Assembly (NCBI RefSeq): GCF_004348345.1
Contig: NZ_SMJZ01000086.1
Location: 1 to 33,181, forward strand
Origin: Nonomuraea longispora
Lineage (GTDB): Bacteria > Actinomycetota > Actinomycetes > Streptosporangiales > Streptosporangiaceae
DNA length: 33,181 nucleotides
Direction of reading: 5' to 3'
Both the position numbers and the translations under genes were made by a program. Under the pieces are notes generated by a model. It was given only the letters and a program-made list of their open reading frames with translations, was not told the origin of the DNA and searched no databases. Shown here one piece after another: positions 14,986 to 21,975 of the stretch; within the stretch, counting starts at the first letter, position 1; every line of letters begins with the position of its first letter.

Positions 14986-16355
14986 GGGGTCGCCTCCTTG
15001 GCGGGTTCGGTCAGTTCTTCCAGCGACCGGCCGGCCGTGGCCAGTCCGAAGACGAGCACGCAGATCACCCCGGCCGCCAGCACCGCCGTGGTCAGGCCGA
15101 ACACGCCGCCGAAGCCCAGGGTCGCGGCCGACAGGCCGATGATCGTGGGGGCGAGGATGCTGCCGACCCGCCCGAACGCGCTCGACAGCCCGGTGCCGGT
15201 GGCCCGGATCCAGGTGGGGAACACTTCGGGCGTGTAGGAGTAGACGCCCGCGTACGTGCCGTTGAGGAAGAACGACAACACCGCGCCGGCGAGCGTGATG
15301 GTGACGGGGGTCTCCATCTGCGACAACCAGAACGCGCTGACCGCCGCGCCGGAGAGGTAGAGCGCGATGGTGTTCTTGCGGTCGATCCGTTCCGACAACC
15401 AGGCCGCGGAGAAGTAGCCGGGGATCTGCGCCAGATAGATGATGATCGAGAACTCGAAGCTCTTGGTGACCGTGATGCCGCGCTGCACGAGCAGCGTGGG
15501 GATCCAGGAGAAGAACCCGTAGTACGAGAACGTGATCACGAACCACACCAGCCAGATGATCGCGGTGCGCCGGGCCATGGCCGGGCTCCACAGGAACCTG
15601 AGCGCGCTCCACAGGTTGACCTTGGGCGTCTGCGCGGAGGGCGCGGTGGCCGAGGCGGACACCGGCGGCAGCGGCAGGCCGGTGGCGCGCTGGACGCGGC
15701 GCTCCAGGTCGGCGACGATCCTCTCGGCCTCGGCGGCGCGGCCCTGCTGGAGCAGGAAGCGCGGCGACTCGGGCAGGGAGCGCCGCCACCACAGCAGCAT
15801 CACGATGGGCACCGCCGTGAGCACCTGCGCGACCCGCCAGCCCTCGTCGACCGTCGGCACCACGAACCGCCCGATCAGCGCGGCCAGCACGAACCCGAAC
15901 GAGAAGAACCCGGCCAGCGCCCCGATGAACCACCCGCGCCGCTTGGCCGGCACGAACTCTGACAGGAACGGCGCGATGATCGCGCTCTCGGCCCCGGCGC
16001 CCGCTCCTGCCAGCACCCGCGCGCCGAGGAACACCTCGTAGTTGGGGGCGAACGCGGCGACCACCGAGAAGAAGGCGTAGAAGGCGAGTGCGTACATCAT
16101 CACCTTCTTGCGGCCGATGCGGTCGCCGAGCAGGCCCGCGGCCGTCGCGCCGAAGAGGAAGCCGAACGGCGTGGCGGACCCGATGACGCCGAGCTGGCCG
16201 TTGGACAGTCCCCAGGCCTCCTGCGCGCTCGGCAGGAGGAACGCGACGACGGCGCTGTCCATGCCGTCGAAGGTGTAGCCGAGCCCGCCGATCAGCAGGA
16301 GGAGGTAGTGCGGGCGGCTCAGCGGGAGTCGGTCCAGGCGGGCCAACAAGGTCAT
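14982..16355 (-). CDS. MFS transporter (sugar-porter/aromatic-acid:H+ symporter type)
   Basis: Membrane protein of 457 residues with 12 predicted helices and a central cytoplasmic loop (about 185-245) that starts at SLPESPRFLLQQGRAAEAERIV. The loop 2-3 motif GDRIGRKK and GFxFGATAAGLLGD are classic for the major facilitator superfamily. The FDGMDSAVVAFLLP segment in helix 1 carries acidic residues, as in proton-coupled organic-acid symporters. ATG 16355 is chosen over an upstream frame because GGGGAGAG precedes it and the extra N-terminal residues would be read from promoter DNA. It is the first gene of the operon with the GAF-like protein and amidohydrolase, so it probably imports that enzyme's substrate. 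It is divergent from the MurR/RpiR regulator. Confidence 0.85.
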   Translation of the reverse strand: MTLLARLDRLPLSRPHYLLLLIGGLGYTFDGMDSAVVAFLLPSAQEAWGLSNGQLGVIGSATPFGFLFGATAAGLLGDRIGRKKVMMYALAFYAFFSVVAAFAPNYEVFLGARVLAGAGAGAESAIIAPFLSEFVPAKRRGWFIGALAGFFSFGFVLAALIGRFVVPTVDEGWRVAQVLTAVPIVMLLWWRRSLPESPRFLLQQGRAAEAERIVADLERRVQRATGLPLPPVSASATAPSAQTPKVNLWSALRFLWSPAMARRTAIIWLVWFVITFSYYGFFSWIPTLLVQRGITVTKSFEFSIIIYLAQIPGYFSAAWLSERIDRKNTIALYLSGAAVSAFWLSQMETPVTITLAGAVLSFFLNGTYAGVYSYTPEVFPTWIRATGTGLSSAFGRVGSILAPTIIGLSAATLGFGGVFGLTTAVLAAGVICVLVFGLATAGRSLEELTEPAKEATP

Positions 16356-16400
16356 GGGACAGGTCTCTCCCCAGGTCGTGGCCGAGTAGGGCGGACGCGA

Positions 16401-16445
16401 AGCAACATATAGTGCGAAACGGAAGACTTGCAACACTCTTTGCAT
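16401..16445 (-). promoter_or_regulatory. Probable promoter of the MFS-amidohydrolase operon with overlapping repeat (operator)
   Basis: On the minus strand TTGCAA (16433-16428) is followed after 16 bp by TATATG (16411-16406), a fair -35/-10 pair starting transcription about 45 nt before the MFS ATG. TTGCAA is itself palindromic, and a second TTTGCAT copy lies at 16439-16445, with GCAA at 16402-16405. This short AT-rich patch between two divergent genes is the most likely site for the RpiR-type regulator. Confidence 0.5.
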
Positions 16446-16496
16446 AACGGCGGCGGCGCGAACACGTAGCATGATTTCCGGCGAGGAGAGGATCAC

Positions 16497-17381
16497 GTGA
16501 CAGAGCGCGCTACGGACAGCTTCGACGACTGGCTGCGCTCACGCCTGTCCGAGCGCGGGCTGCGCGGCAAAGCCGCCGCCGTGCTGGAGGTGCTGCTCTC
16601 GCAGCCGCGCCGGGCATCGTTCGGGTCGGCCAGCGAGCTGGCCCAGCTGGCCGGGGTCAACGTGGCGACCGTGACGCGCACGGCGCAGGCGCTCGGCTTC
16701 ACCGGCTGGCCCGCGCTCCAGCAGGAACTGCGCGCCCGCTACCTGTCCTCGCTCAGCGCCGGTCAGGTCGCCGCCGAGCACAGCGGCAACGGCTCGCCCA
16801 GCGCCCGGTCGCTCCGCCGCGACCTCGACAGCCTCGCGCTGCTCAACCGGCGCATGGACGAGGGGGTGCTGCTCACGATCGCCGAGGCCGTCGCCGCCGC
16901 CCGCCGCACCGTGGTCGTGGCCGACGGCAGCTACGCCGCCGTCGGGCTGGCGCTGGCGCACAACGCCCGCCTGGCGGGCTACCCCGTCACGGCCGTGACG
17001 CTGGGCGACGCCGAACTGGCCAACACCGTGGCCGCCCTCGGGCACGGCGACGTGCTGGTGGCGATCAGCTTCTGGCGGTTGTACGAGAGCACCGTGCTGG
17101 CGGCCAACGTGGCCCGCTCACGTGGCGTGCGGGTGTTCGCGGTGACGGACGCGGCCAGCCCCGCCCTGGCCGAGGCGGCCGAGGAGGTGGTGATGGTGCC
17201 CGCAGAGGGAGAGGCGTTCTTCCCGTCGCTGACGGCCGGCATGGCGGTGGCGCAGGCGCTGGTCACCCAGCTCGCCGCCGTCGACCCCGCGCGTACGGGG
17301 GCCTCCATCGAGGCGGCGGAGGCCATGTGGGCCAGGTTCGGCCTCCTGCACCGCCGCCCCGTCGCGGGCGAGCACCCCTGA
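16497..17381 (+). CDS. MurR/RpiR-family transcriptional regulator with SIS domain
   Basis: Regulator of 294 residues. The N-terminal HTH domain (about 10-90) contains FGSASELAQLAGVNVATVTRTAQALGFTGWPALQQELR, the recognition pattern of the RpiR family. The C-terminal SIS sugar-isomerase fold (about 125-270) has VVVADGSYAAVGLALAHNARLAGYPV, GDVLVAISFWRLYESTV and VFAVTDAASPALAEAAEEVV. In place of the usual Gly-x-Gly-x-Ser loop it reads ADGSYAA, so its ligand may not be a plain phosphosugar. GTG 16497 has AGGAGAGG upstream at good spacing. It is transcribed away from the MFS-GAF-amidohydrolase operon across 141 bp, the normal layout for a local regulator. Confidence 0.85.
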   Translation: MTERATDSFDDWLRSRLSERGLRGKAAAVLEVLLSQPRRASFGSASELAQLAGVNVATVTRTAQALGFTGWPALQQELRARYLSSLSAGQVAAEHSGNGSPSARSLRRDLDSLALLNRRMDEGVLLTIAEAVAAARRTVVVADGSYAAVGLALAHNARLAGYPVTAVTLGDAELANTVAALGHGDVLVAISFWRLYESTVLAANVARSRGVRVFAVTDAASPALAEAAEEVVMVPAEGEAFFPSLTAGMAVAQALVTQLAAVDPARTGASIEAAEAMWARFGLLHRRPVAGEHP

Positions 17382-17415
17382 CCGCTGCCGCGCACCTCGC
17401 CCGCGTGGATCCTCC

Positions 17416-17916
17416 CTAGAGCCAGCTGGCGCGCACGCTGGTCGCCGGCTCGGCGCCGGGCGGGGTGCCGAGGTCGCCCGCGCGCACGCCGTCGAGCATC
17501 CGGCCGACCGTCTCCACGATCTCCGGCGCGCGCTCGCGAAGCCCGGCCACGTCGGCGGGGCTCGCCTCGTCACGGTCGGCCCCGGCCCGGTCGAGAACGT
17601 CTTCGAGGTCGGCGAGGCGTTCGGCCAGCCACTTCAGTGGCTCGGCGGACAACTCCCGCTCGAACACCCGCTCACCGGGCTCCCATCCGCTGGTGCCGGG
17701 GTGGTGGTGGGTGCGGTCGAAGCTGCCGGGCGTGCCGTCGACCGACTCCAGCAGGTCGACCCGCCAGATCGGCCGGTCGATGGTGATGGGCCTGGCGGAG
17801 TAGATCGACCCCTTCAGCTCGCCCGGTTCGAGACGGCGCACCTCCAGGCGCACGCCGTGCTCGGCGCTTTCCTGGCCTTTGGCGGGGTTGGGGTCGACGA
17901 AGTAGATGTCGCTCAC
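17416..17916 (-). CDS. Hypothetical protein (about 166 aa)
   Basis: Soluble protein of unknown function. From GTG 17916 it reads MSDIYFVDPNPAKG, then a beta-rich half with repeated charged strands (VRLEVRRLEPGELKGSIYSARPITIDRPIWRVDLL), a THHHPGTSGWEPGERVF motif at about 65-80 and a mainly helical acidic C-terminal half. The His triplet could bind a metal, which is inference. The start is uncertain: GTG 17973 or ATG 17967 would add up to 19 residues (MWFPVLYLFGFDRIG), and GGAGAG lies 9 nt before GTG 17973. It lies 98 nt downstream of the HxlR gene on the same strand and converges with the RpiR gene with a 34-nt gap that shows no clear hairpin. Confidence 0.6.
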   Translation of the reverse strand: MSDIYFVDPNPAKGQESAEHGVRLEVRRLEPGELKGSIYSARPITIDRPIWRVDLLESVDGTPGSFDRTHHHPGTSGWEPGERVFERELSAEPLKWLAERLADLEDVLDRAGADRDEASPADVAGLRERAPEIVETVGRMLDGVRAGDLGTPPGAEPATSVRASWL

Positions 17917-18014
17917 GGCTACGCCGATCCGATCGAAGCCGAAGAGGTAGAGCACGGGGAACCACATCCTCACACTGGGGGCTCTCCGGTCACCGTACCC
18001 GCAGGGGGTGGAGG

Positions 18015-18365
18015 CTAGCCCTCCTCGAAGCTCAGGTGCTTCTCGGCCCACTCGGAGATCTGGTGCAGCGCGGGCATGAGCGCCTTGCCGCACTCGGTCA
18101 GCTCGTAGGAGACCGAGACGGGCGGGCCCGCGTCGACGGTGCGCGCGATCAGGCCCTCCTTGGTCAGCTCGGACAGCCGGTCGGACAGCACCGAGTCGCT
18201 GAGGCCGTCGATCGCCCGTGACAGCTCGCGGAACCCGGCGGGGCCGCTACGCAGGCTGCCGAGCACGACGGCGCTCCATCGTTTGCCGAGAATCGTGAAC
18301 GCGCGGGTCAGCGCGGCGTCGCTGCGGACGCACGCGTGCGTGTCATGCGTAGATGCCGTCCCCAT
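18015..18365 (-). CDS. HxlR-family (winged-helix) transcriptional regulator with redox-type N-terminal cysteine
   Basis: Small dimeric regulator of 116 residues. The HxlR signature runs from ALTRAFTILGKRWSAVVLGSL through GFRELSRAIDGLSDSVLSDRLSELTKEGLI, with a C-terminal helix ending in SEWAEKHLSFEEG. Cys12 in THACVRSD sits where YodB, CatR and HypR carry the thiol that senses quinones, diamide or hypochlorite. It faces an FAD oxidoreductase gene across 102 bp, the usual arrangement for a redox regulator and its target. GGAGG lies only 1 nt before ATG 18365, which is unusually close, and no other in-frame start exists nearby. The thiol-sensing role is by family analogy. Confidence 0.85.
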   Translation of the reverse strand: MGTASTHDTHACVRSDAALTRAFTILGKRWSAVVLGSLRSGPAGFRELSRAIDGLSDSVLSDRLSELTKEGLIARTVDAGPPVSVSYELTECGKALMPALHQISEWAEKHLSFEEG

Positions 18366-18394
18366 GCCTCCAAACTAGCGCACGCAGTGCTGCT

Positions 18395-18425
18395 TTGATT
18401 TTCCTAGCAAGTATGTTTAGTGTAG
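18395..18425 (+). promoter_or_regulatory. Promoter of the FAD oxidoreductase gene with imperfect dyad (possible HxlR operator)
   Basis: TTGATT (18395-18400), a 17-bp spacer and TAGTGT (18418-18423) make a reasonable promoter starting about 40 nt before the ATG at 18468. The spacer and -10 lie inside an imperfect dyad, CTAGCA...GTGTAG (18404-18425), which is where an HxlR repressor would block polymerase. Confidence 0.5.
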
Positions 18426-18467
18426 CCACATCTCAAGTCAGAGCAACTTCCGATCAAGGAGATGGTG

Positions 18468-19574
18468 ATGGTGGAGAGCGCTGTTACGCGCCCGAGCGTC
18501 GTGGTCCTCGGCGGTGGCTACGGCGGTCACAAGGTGGCCAAGCTGCTCGACGACGTGGCCGAGGTGACCCTCGTGGACCCGTCGGAGTCGTTCGTGCACA
18601 ACGTGGCGTCATGGCGGGCGCTGGTCGAGCCGCAGTGGCTGGACCAGATCTTCATTCCCTACAGCCGCCTGCTGGTCCACGGGCGATACCTGCGCGATCG
18701 AGCCGTGGAGGCGGACGGCCGCCGGGTGACGCTCGCCTCGGGCCGTGTCCTCGAACCCGACTATCTGGTCCTCGCGACGGGCACGTCGTACCCGTTCCCC
18801 GCCAAGATGGACGAGCCCGGCACCGAGGCGGCCAAGGCCCGGGTGCGGAACGCGCACGAGGCCCTGCGCGGCGCGGAGCGCGTGCTGCTGATCGGCGCCG
18901 GCCCGGCCGGTCTCGAACTCGCGGGGGAGATCAAGGCGTTCTTCCCCGGCAAGCACGTGACCGTCGCCGACGCGGCGCCCGACATCCTGCCGGGCCCGTT
19001 CGACCAGGAGCTCCGCGACGAGCTGCGCAAACAGCTGGACGCGATCGGTATCGAGCTCAAGCTCGGAAGCAGGCTGCGCGAGCTCCCGGGGGCGCCTCCC
19101 GCCGCCGCCGCGCCCGTCGCCATCGCCACCGAGGTGGGGGAGAAGCTGACCGCCGACATCTGGTTCCGCTGCTTCGGCGCGACGCCGCGTACGGACTACC
19201 TGCGCGGCTCACTCGCGCTCGCCCGTGACGAGCGCGGATACGTGCGGGTGGACGAGCACCTGCGCGTCCGGGGCCACGAGCGGGTCTTCGCGATCGGCGA
19301 CATCGCCGACGCCGACCGCGACATGGCGGCGTTCGCCGGCGCGCAGGGCGAGCTGCTGGCGGCGAACCTCCGTACGGCGATCACCGGTGAGGGTTCGCCG
19401 TCCGCCTACGAGAGGCACCCGGCCATGATCCTCGTCCCGCTCGGACCTGAGCGCGGCGCCGGGCAACTGCCCGGGCAGGACGGCATCGTCGGCCCCGGGA
19501 CGGCCGCCGAGCTCAAGGGGCGCTCCATGCTGGTCGAGCGGGCCGCCGCCCTGTTCGACGCTCATCCCGCCTGA
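18468..19574 (+). CDS. FAD-dependent NAD(P)H oxidoreductase, AIF2/FSP1- or NDH-2-like
   Basis: Flavoprotein of 368 residues with two Rossmann folds: FAD-binding GGGYGG (15-20) with acidic VDPSE, the second FAD motif ATGTSYPFP (103-111), NAD(P)-binding GAGPAGLELAGEI (143-155) and the C-terminal FAD motif AIGDIADAD. The HNVASWRALVEP segment and overall order match AIF2/FSP1-type quinone reductases and the type II NADH dehydrogenase group as I know them. It has no membrane helix. ATG 18468 is used since AAGGAG ends 6 nt before it; ATG 18462 directly abuts that site. It is divergent from an HxlR regulator with a sensing Cys, so it probably reduces quinones or other electrophiles under stress. Confidence 0.82.
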   Translation: MVESAVTRPSVVVLGGGYGGHKVAKLLDDVAEVTLVDPSESFVHNVASWRALVEPQWLDQIFIPYSRLLVHGRYLRDRAVEADGRRVTLASGRVLEPDYLVLATGTSYPFPAKMDEPGTEAAKARVRNAHEALRGAERVLLIGAGPAGLELAGEIKAFFPGKHVTVADAAPDILPGPFDQELRDELRKQLDAIGIELKLGSRLRELPGAPPAAAAPVAIATEVGEKLTADIWFRCFGATPRTDYLRGSLALARDERGYVRVDEHLRVRGHERVFAIGDIADADRDMAAFAGAQGELLAANLRTAITGEGSPSAYERHPAMILVPLGPERGAGQLPGQDGIVGPGTAAELKGRSMLVERAAALFDAHPA

Positions 19575-19604
19575 CGCTCACCTCTCGGGGAAAGCCCGCC
19601 GCAG

Positions 19605-19636
19605 TGACGCGCCACGACCCCCGGCGCGCGCCGTCA
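19605..19636. terminator. Weak hairpin between convergent genes
   Basis: TGACG (19605-19609) pairs with CGTCA (19632-19636), with GCGCC/GGCGC pairing inside and an asymmetric bulge. It lies at the end of the FAD oxidoreductase and response-regulator genes and overlaps the latter's stop. The stem is imperfect and may be chance. Confidence 0.3.
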
Positions 19637-20284
19637 GGGTTCGACGAGGCCGGCGCGGATGGCGTAGCGGGTCAGCTCCAGCCGGTCGCGCATGCCGAGC
19701 TTCTGCAGGATGTTCGCGCGGTGCCTGTCGACGGTCTTCACGCTGATGACCAGCGTCTCGGCGATGTCCTTCGCCGAGTTGCCCTCGGCGATCAGCTTGA
19801 CGATCTCCTCCTCCCTGGGTGTCAGGATGCTCTCGGGCATGCGCTCACCCTCGCGGTCACGCTGCAGGTAGTCGCGGATGAGCGCGGTGACCGCGCCGGG
19901 GTAGAGGAACGGCTCGCCGCGCATCGTGGCCCGGCAGGCCTCCAGAAGGTCCTGGTCCGCGGCCGACTTGAGCACGTAGCCCGAGGCGCCGACCTTGAGC
20001 GCCTCGAAGAAGTACTGCTCGTTGTCGTACATCGACAGGATGAGGATGCGGATGCCGGGCGCGCGCCTGGAGATCTCGCGGGCCGCCTGCAGGCCCGTCA
20101 TGCGCGGCATCGCGATGTCGAGAATGGCCAGGTCGACCGCGTCGTCCGAGGCCGCGGTAACCGCTTCGGCGCCGTCGGCGGCCTCGGCGACCACCTCCAG
20201 GTCGGGCTCGGCGTTGAGGATCAGCCGCAATCCCTGGCGGACCAGGGAGTGGTCGTCGGCCAGCAGGATCCGGGTCTTGTTCAC
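19634..20284 (-). CDS. NarL/FixJ-family response regulator
   Basis: Response regulator of 216 residues. The receiver domain (about 4-118) shows the acidic pair Asp10-Asp11 in LLADDH, phospho-acceptor Asp56 in ILDIAMP, the Ser/Thr switch in ILILSMYD and Lys in GYVLKSA. The LuxR-type HTH (about 152-212) reads LTPREEEIVKLIAEGNSAKDIA and TVDRHRANILQKLGMRDRLEL. The GTG start at 20284 overlaps the stop of the histidine kinase gene (GTGA), so the pair is co-translated. It ends against the convergent FAD oxidoreductase gene. The target genes are not evident. Confidence 0.9.
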   Translation of the reverse strand: MNKTRILLADDHSLVRQGLRLILNAEPDLEVVAEAADGAEAVTAASDDAVDLAILDIAMPRMTGLQAAREISRRAPGIRILILSMYDNEQYFFEALKVGASGYVLKSAADQDLLEACRATMRGEPFLYPGAVTALIRDYLQRDREGERMPESILTPREEEIVKLIAEGNSAKDIAETLVISVKTVDRHRANILQKLGMRDRLELTRYAIRAGLVEP

Positions 20285-21294
20285 GGGTGGAGGCTCCGAT
20301 TCACGATGTCCGGGACGACCAGGCGCACGCACGTGCCCTCGCCTGGCGGGGAGTCGATGACGAGACGGGCGCCTACGAGCAGGGCCCGCTCGCGCATGCC
20401 CCGGATCCCGGCACCCTCCCGGGACACGCCTCCCCGGCCATTGTCGGTGATGCGCAGGGCCAGCCTGCGACCGTCCGTGGTCAGGGAGAGCTCGGCGCGG
20501 GTGGCAGCGGCGTGCCTGGCGATGTTCGTGAGGCTCTCCTGGGCGATCCGGTAGAGGACGAGCTCCACGTCAGTCCCCAGATCGGGTAGGTCCGGATCGA
20601 TCGCGCGGGTCACCCTGGTGCCGCTCCTCTGTGAGAGGTCGCTGCTCAACGCGCTCAGCGCGGCGTGCAGGCCGAGGTCCTCCAGCACGCCGGGGCGCAG
20701 CCTGCGGGCGACCTGGCGCACCTCGTCGAGGCTGGCGCGTACGCTCTCCTGGACGTCGCGCAACTCGTCCTTGAGCCCGGAGGGGGCGCGGTCGACCACC
20801 CGCTTGAGTCCCAGCAGCACCACGGTCAGGCTCTGGCCTATCTCGTCGTGCAACTCGCGGGCGATGCGCTGACGCTCGCCCTCCTGGGCGGCCAGCGCGT
20901 GCGCGCTGCTCGCGCTGCGCTCGGCCTCCAGCCGGTCGAGCATCGCGTTGAACGTGTCGATCAGGTGGGCCAGGTCGCTGTTGCCGCTGCCGGCCAGCCG
21001 GTCGCCGGTGCGCAGCAGGTCGACCCGCTTCATGAGCGTGGTCAGCGCGTCGAGCGGCTCCAGGCTGCGACGCAGCAGCAAACCGTTGGCGGCCAGCATC
21101 AGCGTCAGCCCCACGACCAGCACCGGCACCTCGGCCAGCACGACGGGCGACGACACGGTGGCCGGCGAGACCGCCAGCACCAGCGTCCCCACCGCGTACA
21201 CCAGCCCGTTGATCACGAAAAGCCGTCGGAACAGCGCCTGCGCGGGCGGGCGCGGCGTGGCCATGGCCGCCTGCCGGTCGGTACGCTCGGTCAT
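20281..21294 (-). CDS. Sensor histidine kinase, NarX/UhpB (HisKA_3) type
   Basis: Kinase of 337 residues. Two membrane helices (about 24-44 and 50-74) enclose almost no outside loop, so it probably senses something in or at the membrane. A HAMP linker follows (about 74-128), then the HisKA_3 dimerisation box RQRIARELHDEIGQSLT with phospho-acceptor His149. The HATPase_c domain contains LVLYRIAQESLTNIARHA (N box), ITDNGRGG and GIRGMRERALLVGA. It is coupled to the response regulator by a 4-bp overlap and faces the CBS/ArsB-NhaD genes across 213 bp. The input signal is unknown. Confidence 0.9.
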   Translation of the reverse strand: MTERTDRQAAMATPRPPAQALFRRLFVINGLVYAVGTLVLAVSPATVSSPVVLAEVPVLVVGLTLMLAANGLLLRRSLEPLDALTTLMKRVDLLRTGDRLAGSGNSDLAHLIDTFNAMLDRLEAERSASSAHALAAQEGERQRIARELHDEIGQSLTVVLLGLKRVVDRAPSGLKDELRDVQESVRASLDEVRQVARRLRPGVLEDLGLHAALSALSSDLSQRSGTRVTRAIDPDLPDLGTDVELVLYRIAQESLTNIARHAAATRAELSLTTDGRRLALRITDNGRGGVSREGAGIRGMRERALLVGARLVIDSPPGEGTCVRLVVPDIVNRSLHP

Positions 21295-21507
21295 CTTCCC
21301 AGCCTCGCAGTGACGAGGCTCGGCTCGGCGTGGTGGTCCATCTCACCAGCCTGCTTGTCTCCTGGGGCCACTGTCCATCCGGCCCGCCTACCAATTGTCA
21401 CGCCCGGTGCTACACGTTCTGCCCCGGCGCATATGGGTGCCAGACCCGATGGTGACGGGAACGGCCCGGCGACAAAACTGAGGCGAAGCCGGATTGGAGT
21501 CAGCGAT

Positions 21508-21783
21508 ATGCACCACACCACGACCGGCATTGACGCCGTGACCCCGCCGGGACTGCCCGGTCGCGCCCCCGAACGGGAAGATGCCATGCGAGCCGGCGCC
21601 ATCGCCGTGAACCTGCCGACCGTAACGGTCCGCGACCCGGTCGCGAAAGCCGTGCGGCTCATGGCGCCGGCCCGGATGCCCGGTCTGACCATCGCCGTCG
21701 TCGCAGCCGACCGCACGCTCACGGGGGCCATCACCCTGGAGCGGCTGCTCACCAGCCCCGCACTCTCCGACCCGGGCGACTGA
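21508..21783 (+). CDS. Small single-CBS-motif protein (91 aa)
   Basis: Small soluble protein. After a low-complexity N-terminus (MHHTTTGIDAVTPPG), residues about 27-85 fit one CBS motif: MRAGAIAVNLPTVTVRDPVAKAVRLMAPARMPGL, then IAVVAADRTLTGAITLERLLTSPAL. CBS motifs usually occur in pairs that bind adenine nucleotides such as AMP, ATP or c-di-AMP; a protein with one motif would have to dimerise. GGAG lies 8 nt before ATG 21508. It precedes an ArsB/NhaD transporter, and from memory CBS proteins commonly sit beside such permeases, so it may gate or sense for that transporter. Only the motif and position support this. Confidence 0.7.
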   Translation: MHHTTTGIDAVTPPGLPGRAPEREDAMRAGAIAVNLPTVTVRDPVAKAVRLMAPARMPGLTIAVVAADRTLTGAITLERLLTSPALSDPGD

Positions 21784-21817
21784 CAGCCCGAACCACCCGA
21801 CCCCCTCTCCACCGGGC

Positions 21818-21882
21818 GTGTGCCACAGGCCACGTCCCGCTGTCGCGTGCTCACGTTTCGTGTTCAACCCTCGGAGGCACAC
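21818..21882 (+). promoter_or_regulatory. Possible structured leader masking the ribosome site of the 29-codon ORF
   Basis: GTGTGCC (21818-21824) is exactly complementary to GGCACAC (21876-21882). The latter overlaps the GGAGG ribosome site (21873-21877) of the small ORF at 21886. Pairing across the 51-nt loop would cover part of that site. A 7-bp match at this distance could also be chance. Confidence 0.3.
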
Positions 21883-21885
21883 ACC

Positions 21886-21975
21886 ATGTTCTGCCAGCAC
21901 TCCTTGACACCGTCATGTCAGGCGCCAGAAACAACCGCCTGCGACCAGGCCGTGCCGCCAGGGCATGACGGATGA
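21886..21975 (+). CDS. 29-residue Cys-rich small ORF coupled to the ArsB/NhaD transporter; possible DUF5999 N-terminal remnant or leader peptide
   Basis: GGAGG with an 8-nt spacer precedes an ATG whose frame encodes 29 residues beginning MFCQHSLTPSCQAP, with three Cys. Its TGA overlaps the ATG of the transporter (ATGA at 21972-21975). The transporter has no good ribosome site of its own, so its translation probably depends on this ORF. The start (CQH, then C-x-A a few residues on, later a GHDG) resembles the N-terminus of the small Cys-rich DUF5999 proteins of actinomycetes (MCQHxPxCPxA...HPEQGW) as I remember them. It may be a shortened copy joined to the transporter, or a leader peptide in its own right. 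Neither reading is proven. Confidence 0.5.
   Translation: MFCQHSLTPSCQAPETTACDQAVPPGHDG

Noticed and set aside
16356..16496. A 47-residue N-terminal extension of the MFS transporter
   Set aside because: It would be translated from the divergent promoter region and reach the RpiR start; ATG 16355 has a ribosome site and begins at the normal N-terminus.
17382..17415. Terminator between the RpiR gene and the convergent hypothetical gene
   Set aside because: The 34-bp gap shows no stem longer than 4 bp.
21295..21507. Promoters for the two-component pair and the CBS gene
   Set aside because: The region must contain them, but no -35/-10 pair with acceptable spacing could be picked out; CATATG near 21430 has no partner.
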